From Planctomycetaceae bacterium (GTDB taxonomy: Bacteria > Planctomycetota > Planctomycetia > Planctomycetales > Planctomycetaceae): a stretch of DNA of 64,000 nt. Below are positions 1 to 8,914 of the stretch, in pieces. Both the position numbers and the translations under genes were made by a program. The stretch lies in the NCBI GenBank assembly GCA_021732995.1, contig JAKFWA010000024.1:62001-126000 (forward strand), written 5' to 3'. The notes under the pieces were generated by a model. It saw only the letters and a list, made by a program, of their open reading frames with translations, made no database searches and was not told the DNA's origin. Every line of letters begins with the position of its first letter. Within the stretch, counting starts at the first letter, position 1.

Positions 1-936
1 CTGCCGCTTCTTGTTGAACGGTGGCTGCCCGGCTGCCATGACGTACAACACGCTGCCCAGACTGAAGAGATCCGTGCGGTGGTCGAGTGTCTCGCCGCGA
101 GCCTGTTCGGGCGACATGTACTTCGGCGTGCCCAGCAGAACGCCCGACCGAGTCAGCCGGATCGCGCCGTCGGCTTGAGCCAGGCCGAAGTCCGTAATTT
201 TCACCTGATCGGTGCCGTTCACCAGCAAAATATTTTCCGGCTTGATGTCACGATGCACGACCTTGCGATCGTGAGCCGCGCCCAATCCAGCCGCGATCTG
301 CGATCCGATGCGCGCGACCTGATCAACCGGCAGCAGACCCACGCGCTTCATGCGGCTCTGCAACGATTCACCATCGACGAACTCCATCACCAGATAGGGA
401 GTGTCGCCGATCTCTTCGACGCTGTGCACGGTGACGACGTTCGGATGATTGATGGCTGCCGCAGTGCGGGCCTCGCGCAGGAAGCGATCCACGAAGCTAA
501 TATCACGCGTGTACTCGGGCCGCAGAAACTTGATGGCCACATACCGGTCAAGGCGCGTGTCACGCGCCTTAACAACCGCCCCCATGCCACCGCGACCGAT
601 CCGCGCCACAATCTCGTAAGGACCAATCTGGCCGAGACAGGTCGCTGACGGTCGGCAGATGCGCCGCAGGAAGTCCGTGAAGTCTTCTTCTTCGGATGGA
701 ACAGTTTCCAGATCCCGCTTCGGACGTTCCGGAGCTTTGGCTTCGACTTCCGTCATCTGGGGATCACCCACGCCGGCGGACTCGGTCCCTTCATCCAGAA
801 TGAGGTCCATCACTGCACGGCACTGAGCACACGTCTGAAGATGTTCCTCAATCCGTTGCTGTTCGTCGGCGTCCGTCGAGCCGCGCATGATCGCCCGCAG
901 GAGATCACTATCTGGGCACGGTGACGGAAAAGTCAT
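1..936 (-). CDS. Serine/threonine protein kinase, C-terminus outside window
   Basis: The minus strand reads open from an ATG at 936 to the window edge, giving 312 codons with no stop, so the C-terminal part is missing. Residues 1-45 hold a short H32-x3-C36-x2-C39 cluster like the zinc-binding region of anti-sigma factors (zf-HC2). The kinase domain follows from about residue 107: the glycine loop GRGGMGAVVKARD, the VAIK lysine, the catalytic loop [11 protein letters not shown], and SPEQ in place of APE. All key catalytic residues are present. A zf-HC2-like head on a Hanks kinase is common in planctomycetes and suggests cytosolic signalling, possibly with a metal or redox input (inference). 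It diverges from the BatA/VWA gene across about 180 bp. The substrate cannot be told. Confidence 0.9.
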   Translation of the reverse strand, partial: MTFPSPCPDSDLLRAIMRGSTDADEQQRIEEHLQTCAQCRAVMDLILDEGTESAGVGDPQMTEVEAKAPERPKRDLETVPSEEEDFTDFLRRICRPSATCLGQIGPYEIVARIGRGGMGAVVKARDTRLDRYVAIKFLRPEYTRDISFVDRFLREARTAAAINHPNVVTVHSVEEIGDTPYLVMEFVDGESLQSRMKRVGLLPVDQVARIGSQIAAGLGAAHDRKVVHRDIKPENILLVNGTDQVKITDFGLAQADGAIRLTRSGVLLGTPKYMSPEQARGETLDHRTDLFSLGSVLYVMAAGQPPFNKKRQ

Positions 937-1117
937 GGCGAACTCGGGACGGGGTTTGGGAGCGCGACCGGTCGAGAACAGAATGGTAGCCGGAAGCGGC
1001 CCGGTTCAACCCCTGACAACCAGAAATAAGAACAGCGGAGTCGCTTGCAGGACAGGTCGGACGGCAAGGAAGATCGCACGACATGACGAAAATGACTTCT
1101 CACCTGAGACTTCGCAC

Positions 1118-3826
1118 ATGCTGAAATTCCTGGCAGGTAGTTTTGCGGTGGCCGGACTGATTGCAGCCTCGGCACCGATCATCATCCATCTGCTCAACCG
1201 GCGACGCTTTCGAGTCGTCGAGTGGGCGGCGATGAACTTTCTGCGCCAGGCCATGCAGCGAAACCGCCGGGTTCTGCAGTTGCGGGATCTGGTCGTGCTG
1301 GTGCTGAGATGCCTGGCCGTCGCTCTGTTCGGTGCGGCACTGGCCCGTCCGTTCGTGTCGGGAGTTTCCACACTCGCCATCTTCGCGGCGGCTGTCGTCT
1401 TTCTGGCGGTGGTGACAGCGTTTACCTCGGCCGTAGCCGGGATTCTGACCTCGCAGAAGAAGGCGCGCGTGATGGCCTTCGGGACCTGCGCGGCCGCTGT
1501 AGTCGTCAGCCTGATCGGCATCGGAGCGATGCTCTCGAATCAGGACGATTCCACTGCGACAGCTCTCACCGGACGTCAGCCAGTACACGCAATCGTGCTG
1601 GTGGATAACAGCCAGAGCATGGGCTACGAAGCTCTCAATCGAACGCTGCTGGACGAAGCGAAAACCAAAGCTGGTGAATTCATCGACGCGCTGCCGTCCG
1701 ACAGCCAGATTCATGTCATCCCCTTGTGCGGTTCGGATGAGACGAGCGCGCTGAGTGCCTATCGCAGCAAGACCGACGCGCGAGCCGCCTTGGATCGTCT
1801 GGGCGTCGTGGACCGCATCGGCCGCGCATCGCACGGTCTGGATTTGGCGACTCAAGCCGCACGGCAGGTTCCGGAACTAGACACCAAACGCGTGGTCTTG
1901 ATCAGCGATCAGCAGCAGACGTTGTGGGAAGGCGGAGCGGCTAAGAATCAACTTGCGCAACTCCCCGACGTGCAACTGGTCCACATCCCGATCGAGAAAC
2001 CCGAGAACGTGTGGATCTCGAAGTTTGAGCTGCAAGACGGCGTGGCCGACGTGGAAACTCCGGCAGTGTTTCATGTGACCGTGGAACATACGGGCGAGCA
2101 ACCGCTCACCAATGTCCGTGTCGCGTTGTCGATTGATGGGGAGGAAGTCGCCAGTCGTCTGGTAGACTTGGAACCCGGCCAGGCGCGCGAAGTCGAATTC
2201 AAGCATCGCATGGAGAACCTCGCCGATACGGCCGGTCTCAGCGAAGGTGCAGGCAGTGCGGCGTTCCTCAAGGCGACAGCTACCGCGACTGCGGAAGGCA
2301 GCGTTGGTGACCGGCAACCGCGCGACAACGCTCGGCATCTGATCGCTCCGGTGGTCTCCGGTCTGCCCGTGGTCTTTGTCGACCAATACGGCCAGGAAGA
2401 AAACCTTAACCGCAATGAAGTCGGTGAGACCTATCGTTTGCGACGTCTGCTCGCGCCCCGCACGTCTACCGACGAAGAACAGAACCGCCAGCTTGTTCGC
2501 ATTCGACATCTGACCATTGATCGACTCAACGAAGAAACGCTGAGCGATGCGCGGCTGGTGGTCATTGCCGGTGTCGCCAATCCGGGCGACTCGGTGCCTT
2601 TGCTGCGTCAGTACGTGCAGCAGGGTGGTTCTGTGGTCATCGCGGCGGGAGCGGACTTCGACCCTCAAAACTGGCAGCAGGCAGGTTGGCTGGGCGGCGG
2701 TGGCATTCTGCCCGCGCCGCTGAGCTTTGAATCCGTGGGCCAATTGCCTGAGACGGCGACACAACAACTGGAGACGTTCTCGCTCGATCCGAAGTCACTG
2801 CAGCACGATTTCTTTCTGATCGAAGGAGAAACGTCGGAGTCGCTGGAAGACCTCTACCGCTCGCCCATCTTCTTCAAGGCGGCGATTGCGGATGATTCCG
2901 ACGCGATGAAAACGAATCTGGCGAACGCCGAGCGCACGCGATTGACGGAGGCTCGCGAGTTCCTGAAGGGCTCTGACGAACGCCGTCTCGCGTGGGATGA
3001 GAAGGAGCGTCAGGGAACGCTCACGGAAGCGGAACTCAACGAGCGCAAGGCGGACGATGATCGCCGTCGTGAGTACCGACCCACGTGGCTGTTGTGGGCT
3101 CACGAAGACGCCCAAACGCAACTCGACGAACGTGATATCGAACAGCTCGCGTTGGAAAGCCGACCGCGAGTAGTGGGCTACTATACCAAAGACCGTCATC
3201 CCTTCCTGGTGGAACGCAGCATCGGTGCGGGGCGCGTCTACTTCGTGTCGACGGGACTGTATTCCAGTTGGAACACGCTCACCTCAACGAATGCCATTCT
3301 GGTCTTCGATCGCATGCTCCGGCAGTTGCTGCAACAGACGCTGCCGCAACGCAATTATGAGACCGGTGACGTCGTAACGCTGCCCGCCCAGAAATCCGAC
3401 CGCGCTCGCTGGGAAGTGCAGACGCCGCTTGATCGCCGCGATCCGCTGACAATCGAAGCTCTGAGCGCCAACCGTTACGGCGTGCGCGTCCGTCGTGGAC
3501 TGTGGCAAGGCCACTACGCCGTCAACGCCATCGATACATCCAGCGACGCCAAGAACGTTACCAAGACCGTTCCGCTGGCCTTCAACTGCCCGCCCGAAGA
3601 ATCCCAACTAGCCGCGTTCGACGCACTGAGCTTCCGACAGCGCATGGGTGAGGGTACCTACCGCTGGCTGGAGCAGGACGACTCAATCAGCGTCGAAGGC
3701 GCCCAGATCCGCGGCCGTGATTTATGGAAGTGGCTCATTGGCGCCGTCTTCCTCTTCCTGCTCGCCGAAATGCTCATCCTCGCCTGGCCGTATCGAAAAC
3801 CGGAACCAACAGCGGCGACGGTGTAG
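1118..3826 (+). CDS. BatA/VWA-domain membrane protein
   Basis: This is a 902-aa protein starting at MLKFLAGSF. An in-frame ATG at 887 would run back into the divergent kinase gene, and its extra 77 residues look non-coding, so I chose 1118. Residues 1-80 match the aerotolerance-regulator N-terminal region (BatA): a membrane helix, then HLLNRRRFRVVEWAAMNFL and a second hydrophobic stretch. A von Willebrand A domain follows, with the MIDAS motif DNSQS. The middle is a long, probably periplasmic part containing a glutamine-amidotransferase-like fold region. The C-terminus ends in one membrane helix (LWKWLIGAVFLFLLAEML) and a short basic tail. Proteins of this type usually sit with MoxR ATPases and DUF58 proteins; neither is visible here. 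The function is unknown beyond being a membrane-anchored VWA scaffold. Confidence 0.85.
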   Translation: MLKFLAGSFAVAGLIAASAPIIIHLLNRRRFRVVEWAAMNFLRQAMQRNRRVLQLRDLVVLVLRCLAVALFGAALARPFVSGVSTLAIFAAAVVFLAVVTAFTSAVAGILTSQKKARVMAFGTCAAAVVVSLIGIGAMLSNQDDSTATALTGRQPVHAIVLVDNSQSMGYEALNRTLLDEAKTKAGEFIDALPSDSQIHVIPLCGSDETSALSAYRSKTDARAALDRLGVVDRIGRASHGLDLATQAARQVPELDTKRVVLISDQQQTLWEGGAAKNQLAQLPDVQLVHIPIEKPENVWISKFELQDGVADVETPAVFHVTVEHTGEQPLTNVRVALSIDGEEVASRLVDLEPGQAREVEFKHRMENLADTAGLSEGAGSAAFLKATATATAEGSVGDRQPRDNARHLIAPVVSGLPVVFVDQYGQEENLNRNEVGETYRLRRLLAPRTSTDEEQNRQLVRIRHLTIDRLNEETLSDARLVVIAGVANPGDSVPLLRQYVQQGGSVVIAAGADFDPQNWQQAGWLGGGGILPAPLSFESVGQLPETATQQLETFSLDPKSLQHDFFLIEGETSESLEDLYRSPIFFKAAIADDSDAMKTNLANAERTRLTEAREFLKGSDERRLAWDEKERQGTLTEAELNERKADDDRRREYRPTWLLWAHEDAQTQLDERDIEQLALESRPRVVGYYTKDRHPFLVERSIGAGRVYFVSTGLYSSWNTLTSTNAILVFDRMLRQLLQQTLPQRNYETGDVVTLPAQKSDRARWEVQTPLDRRDPLTIEALSANRYGVRVRRGLWQGHYAVNAIDTSSDAKNVTKTVPLAFNCPPEESQLAAFDALSFRQRMGEGTYRWLEQDDSISVEGAQIRGRDLWKWLIGAVFLFLLAEMLILAWPYRKPEPTAATV

Positions 3827-3921
3827 CCCGAACCAACGCTGCCACACGGTGTCATCTGCGAGTTTTCCTCGACTCCAACGCGAGTTCAGAATCCAGATGT
3901 CTTCAGTGACAGGGCCGAAAG

Positions 3922-4716
3922 ATGACTTCCAAAGCCTGGGTGCAAATTGTTCGCGAAAGCGAACGCAACTACATGAGCTCTACTCGAGTTGCACACTGGT
4001 TCTGGCAGCGAGGGTATGAAGTCTGCCGGTTTACGGTCGCACAACTTCAAGAAGGACTGTTGGACCAGGACTTTCGGGAGAACCTCGACGATATCGTTGT
4101 GTTTGGCGGAGTTGGCACGACTCGCAAAGCGGTAGAACGCGCAAAACGACCGCCTCCGCCCAACTTGGACCTGCCTCTTTCCGTGAGGCCCTGGGCAAAG
4201 CGAAAGGTTTGGGAAACGACACTTGGAGAGATCCGGCGAATCGTTGACACCGAACCAGGAAATCTGCCCGTTCACATTAAACCTAGAGATCATCAGAAGC
4301 TCTTCACCGGCACCGTGATCTCGGCGTTTCGAGATCTTATTCCTTCCGCGCATGTCGACCGGGACGTTCCGGTCCTAGCTCAAAAGGTCGTTTCACTTGA
4401 GTCGGAATGGAGAGCATCCATCCTGCGTCGAGAGGTCGTGCACATCGGTCACTACAAAGGCGATCCGCTCCGCTTTCCCGATCCCACAGTGGTTCGCGAA
4501 GCATGCACGGCTTTTGTGGATCAACCGATTGCTTGCAGCATGGACTGGGGTGTGACAACGAACGGCGAAACGGTTCTGGTAGAGGTGAACGATGGATTCT
4601 CGCTGGGAAACTACGGCGTTTCTGGTGCGATCTATTCAGCAATGGTTGAGGCACGCTGGCGTCAACTTATGGGACTACCAGACAACGGCGTTGGTATTGC
4701 TTCAAGTCAGGACTAA
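3922..4716 (+). CDS. ATP-grasp protein, R2K clade
   Basis: This is a 264-aa soluble protein resembling the R2K-clade ATP-grasp ligases (DUF4343). Supporting features are the conserved HIKPRDHQKLFTG segment (the K of the R2K pattern), the SEWRASILRREVVHIGHY block, and the C-terminal acidic metal/ATP site LVEVNDGFSLGNYG. These enzymes form amide or peptide bonds using ATP. They are often found in peptide-tagging or toxin/anti-phage contexts, but no such partner is adjacent here. It lies 95 bp after the BatA/VWA gene on the same strand and may be cotranscribed with it. A purine-rich AGGG sits about 10 bases before the ATG. The substrate is unknown. Confidence 0.75.
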   Translation: MTSKAWVQIVRESERNYMSSTRVAHWFWQRGYEVCRFTVAQLQEGLLDQDFRENLDDIVVFGGVGTTRKAVERAKRPPPPNLDLPLSVRPWAKRKVWETTLGEIRRIVDTEPGNLPVHIKPRDHQKLFTGTVISAFRDLIPSAHVDRDVPVLAQKVVSLESEWRASILRREVVHIGHYKGDPLRFPDPTVVREACTAFVDQPIACSMDWGVTTNGETVLVEVNDGFSLGNYGVSGAIYSAMVEARWRQLMGLPDNGVGIASSQD

Positions 4717-4817
4717 AGAAGCGATCGCTGAACGCGAATTCCTTCTCGATTGCGTCATTACTCATCCACCTTCAGCGGTTGCGGGACGACTCAAGTGGAA
4801 CTCGCGACGATGGGCAG

Positions 4818-4875
4818 CGATCACCCCTCACCCCCAACCCCTCTCCCCGGCGAGACCGGGGCGAAGGAGTGATCG
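4818..4875. repeat. Dispersed GC-rich palindromic repeat, copy 1
   Basis: A C-rich arm (CCCCTCACCCCCAACC and CTCTCCCC) followed by a G-rich arm is bounded by CGATCAC and its inverse GTGATCG. It lies in the convergent gap between the ATP-grasp gene and the nitrate reductase gene. Related sequences occur at 33804-33867 and inside uvrA at 36841-36885. As RNA it would fold into a strong hairpin and could act as a terminator for both genes. Confidence 0.75.
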
Positions 4876-4916
4876 GATATTGCTTGTCGAGAGTAATAGC
4901 TGGTTGTGAGCTGTAG

Positions 4917-7157
4917 CTACTTTTTCATCACGTTGGCGGCGCAGGCCTTGTAGGACGGTTGCTTCGAGTACGGATCGAACACGGCGTCGGTCAGCCGGTT
5001 GGCGGATTCGTAGTGCATCGGGATGAAGATCTGGCCCGGTTGCACGCTGGGAGTGATGAAGGCTGTGGCATCCAGTTCGCCGCGTTGTGACGTGATCAGC
5101 ACTTGTTCGCCGGAACGAATGCCAAGGCGTCGCGAGTCTGCCGGGTTGATCTCGACGTAGATGCGTTCCGGGTACAATTTGCGCAGCACGTCAGACTTGG
5201 ATGTCCGGGTTTGGGTGTGCCATTGCGATGCGGTGCCCCGTCCCGTCAGCAGGATGAACGGATAGCGGTCGCTGGGCGGCTCGGGCATCGTCTTCGGCAT
5301 CTCGAAGATGAACTTCGCACGACCATCCGCATGGCAGAAGCGACCATCGGCAAAGAGCCGTCGTTGAGCCGGTTGGCTGGCAGGCGTGTTGAACCCGTCG
5401 TCTCCCGCTGACAGTCCGAGTTCTTCAAGCTCATTCGCCTTTGTGAACGGCCATTGCACACCGCCTGCAGCATCGAGCATTTCATAGCCTTGAATGCCCG
5501 TGATGTCGCAGGGCTGGTCCTCGCTCAGTTGCTGCATGATCCGGAAGGCCGCTTCAGGACTGGTCCATTCCTTGAACATGTCGCCGCAGCCCCAGGCGTC
5601 GGCAATCAGGCGGAAGATCGAGAAGTCCGAGAGCGCCTGGCCCGGTGCACGCCGAACCTTCTTGATAACGCCATGACGACGCTCGGAGTTGATCAGCGTG
5701 CCGTCTTTCTCACCCCAGCCAGCAGCCGGCAGCACGAGGTCCGCATACTGAGCGGTCTCAGTGGTGTGATACATGTCCTGGACCACCAGGTAGTCCAGTC
5801 GTTCGAGGATGTCGCGACATTGCGTCTGATGAATCCACGAATGAGCCGGGTTCGTGCAGATGACCCACAGGCCCTTGATCTTCCCTCGCAGGACGCCTTC
5901 CAGAATCTCGTTGTAGGCCCAACTGGCTTCGTTGGGGATCACGGCCTCGTCGATGTTCAGAATCCCCGCGACCTTCGCGCGATGCGCCGGGTTACCGAAG
6001 TCGTGACCGCCGAGCAGATTCGTCGTGTTGCTGAAAAGCCGCGAGCCCATCGCATTGCACTGGCCGGTGATCGAGTTCGCTCCCGTGCCCGGCCGTCCGA
6101 TATTACCGGTCATCAACGCGAGATTGATCAACGCCTGAGCCGTCCGCACGCCTTGATGGCTCTGGTTGACGCCCATCGTCCACCAGAAGGAAACCCGCTT
6201 GCCGGAATGAATGGTCTCAGCAAACTTGCGAATGGCAGCTTCGGTGAGACCCGTCAGCGCGGTGACGCGTTCAATCGTGAACGTCGAAACGAACTCAGCG
6301 AACTCGGCGAAGCCGTTCGTGTGCTGCGCAATGAAATCGTGATCGAGCCAGTCATGCTCGATGAGGATGCGAGCGATGCCATAGAACAAGTCCATGTCCG
6401 ACTTGGGTGCAATCGCCAGATGCTGCGTCGCCGACATCGCGGTTTCAGTGAAGCGCGGATCAACAACGATGATCTCGGGCTTGTTCTTATTGCGCATCAC
6501 TCGTTCCCACATGATGGGATGCGCCAGACACAGATTGCTGCCTACCAAGACCAGCACGTCGGACTCTTCGAAGTCCTGATAAGTGTAGGGCGGCGCGTCG
6601 AACCCGAACGCCTGCTTGTAAGCCACAACAGCCGTGGCCATGCACTGCCGGGTGTTGCCGTCACCGTGCTTGATACCCATGCCAAACTTGGCCACCGAGC
6701 CCAGCAGGGCCATCTCTTCGGTCGCCATCTGGCCGGTGCTGATGAACGCCACCGATTCCTTGCCGTGCTTCTCCTGAATGGCTTTGAAGTTATCGACGAA
6801 GGCCGTCAGCGCCGTTGGCCAATCCACAGGACGCTGGTGCCCGGACGCATCCTTCAGCAGCGGCGTTGTCGCGCGGTCGGGTGCATCGAGAACCGTCAGG
6901 GCCTCCCAGCCTTTGGGGCAGGCCATGCCGAGATTCACCGGGTAGTCGGTGTTGGGCGACAGGTTGATCGCTTCGCCGTTCTTGAGGTGGACCTTCAAAC
7001 TACAACCGGTCGAGCAGTAGCCGCAAACCATGTTGGTCGTGGCGTCGGGCTTCACCTTGGCTGGGACTCGTCCCAGTCCAAAGCCACCGGGTTCGAGCAG
7101 CAGCTCGCGCGTGAGTCGTCCGTCACGTTGATGAAGCAGTTGCATGGGATCGATCAT
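4917..7157 (-). CDS. nasA: Assimilatory nitrate reductase catalytic subunit (molybdopterin enzyme)
   Basis: This is a 746-aa molybdopterin oxidoreductase that reduces nitrate to nitrite in the cytoplasm. The N-terminus has the 4Fe-4S ligands C-x2-C-x3-C (VCGYCSTGC), with the fourth cysteine in MACPKG. The body carries family motifs including [30 protein letters not shown] and the C-terminal guanine-dinucleotide-binding region ([20 protein letters not shown]). There is no Tat signal, which fits an assimilatory enzyme. It also lacks the C-terminal [2Fe-2S] BFD-like domain of Klebsiella-type NasA. It overlaps the preceding Fe-S/membrane gene by 4 bp (ATGA), so the two are translationally coupled. 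That arrangement makes the DmsBC-like protein its probable electron donor. Confidence 0.92.
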   Translation of the reverse strand: MIDPMQLLHQRDGRLTRELLLEPGGFGLGRVPAKVKPDATTNMVCGYCSTGCSLKVHLKNGEAINLSPNTDYPVNLGMACPKGWEALTVLDAPDRATTPLLKDASGHQRPVDWPTALTAFVDNFKAIQEKHGKESVAFISTGQMATEEMALLGSVAKFGMGIKHGDGNTRQCMATAVVAYKQAFGFDAPPYTYQDFEESDVLVLVGSNLCLAHPIMWERVMRNKNKPEIIVVDPRFTETAMSATQHLAIAPKSDMDLFYGIARILIEHDWLDHDFIAQHTNGFAEFAEFVSTFTIERVTALTGLTEAAIRKFAETIHSGKRVSFWWTMGVNQSHQGVRTAQALINLALMTGNIGRPGTGANSITGQCNAMGSRLFSNTTNLLGGHDFGNPAHRAKVAGILNIDEAVIPNEASWAYNEILEGVLRGKIKGLWVICTNPAHSWIHQTQCRDILERLDYLVVQDMYHTTETAQYADLVLPAAGWGEKDGTLINSERRHGVIKKVRRAPGQALSDFSIFRLIADAWGCGDMFKEWTSPEAAFRIMQQLSEDQPCDITGIQGYEMLDAAGGVQWPFTKANELEELGLSAGDDGFNTPASQPAQRRLFADGRFCHADGRAKFIFEMPKTMPEPPSDRYPFILLTGRGTASQWHTQTRTSKSDVLRKLYPERIYVEINPADSRRLGIRSGEQVLITSQRGELDATAFITPSVQPGQIFIPMHYESANRLTDAVFDPYSKQPSYKACAANVMKK

Positions 7158-8911
7158 CGCACGTTCCCCGGCATCCGCGGCGCGGCTACCGTCGCAAAGA
7201 ATAAGAATCGTTCCAGCAACTCACCCACGAGGCTGGCGACGAAGATGAAACCGACTTGCAGTGTGAGCGACAGCGGCGTGACCTGATCGCGGGTCAGAGT
7301 ATTCAGCAGCAATGCGGGAACCAGAATGCCTCCGCAGATGCCGAAAGCGAACCGGGCAAAGGTCACTCGCGCCAACGGTCCAGTCATCAACGTGGCCGAT
7401 CGCTTAAGCGGCGGATTGTTTCGGCTGAGCAAATGCCGGAAGACGGAAGCCTCCCAGACCAGCTTCGCCGTCGCGAAGACCAGGATGCCCACACACAGGC
7501 GACGTCCTGAATTCGCAATGACAGTTTCAGCGGCGGTAACTCCCGATGCGTTCAGCACCAGCAATGTTAACCACGTTGCCGTCAGACCCAGCAGGCCAGT
7601 TGTCAGGCCGAAGCGAGTCACGGTGTGAGGGAACTCCCAGAGCGCCCGTCGCGTGACGGCATAGATCATCACCGAACAGCCAACACCCACGAGTCCCGAA
7701 ATACCCACGCCCCAGCCGATCCAGTGCAGCACCAGCGGCGGAATGGGCAGGACACTCGGTCCGAACCAGTTGCCTGCGGCATACAGCTTCGCGAGTCCGG
7801 CGAAGACGCCGAAGGCCACGATCTCACGGCTGAGCCACGAGTGCTTCAGCCCGATCACCGCGCGGAAGGCATACTGCGGACGTCCCAGGTGCATGGTGCT
7901 GGCGGCCAGGGCCATCAGACCAAACAGCAGGGCACTCACGGAATGCAACGGCCGCACTGCCGCCATCAAAGTGGCGTCGAGCCGACTCTCCAGCCAGAGG
8001 CCCGTCAGGAATGCCCCGACTGAAAGTTGAGTCAGCACCAGCATCACAATCAGCGGCCAGTGCGGATGCTGCGCTGTGGCGGCGTGATAGTCCGCAGGCA
8101 GCATGTTCTTGGGGAGGACTCGCCGAGTCCGATAGGTTGTGGTCGGTAACGTGAGTTGCGAATCCGGAGCGGCAGGCAGGAACAAAGCCGCTTCCGCGTC
8201 CTCGACGATCTGCCGTTGATCAACAATGCGAATCGAGATGGCTTCGTGTGGACAAGCCTGCACGCAAGCCGGAGCTTCTCCGACGGCCAGTCGTGACGAA
8301 CACATGTCGCACTTGCGGACGATGCCTTTGTCCGCATGGAACTTGGGCACGTCATACGGGCAAGCCAGAGTGCAGTACTGGCACCCGAAACATTGATCAT
8401 CCAGATGCCTGACGATGCCGGTGATCGGATCTTTCTCGTAGGCATTGACCGGGCAGCCCTTCAGGCAGCCGGGATCGATGCAGTGATGGCAAGCCATCGT
8501 GACGTGCTGCAGCACGGGCGCTGAGGTCGTGCCTCCCACCAGCAGGCCGACATCGCGCCAGGTTTCGTTCGCGTCGAGACCATTCAACGAATGACAGGCC
8601 GCCACACAGGCCTTGCAGCCCGAGCAGCGATCAAGGTCAACGTCGAAGGCGTACTGCTGCCCCGGTCCCGGCGGACTGGCCGGGATAAGGCGTGAATAAT
8701 ACTTGGCCTGAGCGGGCAGAACGTCCGCCGCGTGCTCGATCGAAAATCGTTCAACCGCTGACAAGTCGTGCTGGTCGGTCAGCAACACGTCCAGCAGTGT
8801 CATCGGTCGCTTGAAGGGTGCGACCGAGGGAGTGGAACCAAATGCGATCTCGGCTGACGGATGTTGCTCTTCGGCTGACCCGACAGGCACAGATTCGCGT
8901 GTGGCGGGCAT
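7154..8911 (-). CDS. DmsB-DmsC fusion: Fe-S electron transfer protein with membrane anchor
   Basis: This is a 585-aa fusion. After about 90 residues of non-conserved leader comes a ferredoxin module with four cysteine clusters: [35 protein letters not shown] and CDMC...CVQAC. This is the DmsB/PhsB four-[4Fe-4S] pattern. From about residue 280 there are eight or so hydrophobic helices of the DmsC/NrfD-like anchor type, with HLGRP between helices. Families of this type take electrons from membrane quinol to a molybdoenzyme. The gene starts 3 nt after the nirB stop (GGAG ahead of the ATG) and overlaps nasA by 4 bp. A membrane quinol-linked module for a cytoplasmic assimilatory nitrate reductase is unusual compared with ferredoxin or NADH donors. 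Confidence 0.88.
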   Translation of the reverse strand: MPATRESVPVGSAEEQHPSAEIAFGSTPSVAPFKRPMTLLDVLLTDQHDLSAVERFSIEHAADVLPAQAKYYSRLIPASPPGPGQQYAFDVDLDRCSGCKACVAACHSLNGLDANETWRDVGLLVGGTTSAPVLQHVTMACHHCIDPGCLKGCPVNAYEKDPITGIVRHLDDQCFGCQYCTLACPYDVPKFHADKGIVRKCDMCSSRLAVGEAPACVQACPHEAISIRIVDQRQIVEDAEAALFLPAAPDSQLTLPTTTYRTRRVLPKNMLPADYHAATAQHPHWPLIVMLVLTQLSVGAFLTGLWLESRLDATLMAAVRPLHSVSALLFGLMALAASTMHLGRPQYAFRAVIGLKHSWLSREIVAFGVFAGLAKLYAAGNWFGPSVLPIPPLVLHWIGWGVGISGLVGVGCSVMIYAVTRRALWEFPHTVTRFGLTTGLLGLTATWLTLLVLNASGVTAAETVIANSGRRLCVGILVFATAKLVWEASVFRHLLSRNNPPLKRSATLMTGPLARVTFARFAFGICGGILVPALLLNTLTRDQVTPLSLTLQVGFIFVASLVGELLERFLFFATVAAPRMPGNVR

Positions 8912-8914
8912 CGC

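Noticed and set aside
5454-7286. Long plus-strand open frame of 610 codons
   Set aside because: It lies opposite the nitrate reductase gene, has no recognisable motifs and is rich in Arg/His, as expected for an antisense shadow in GC-rich DNA.
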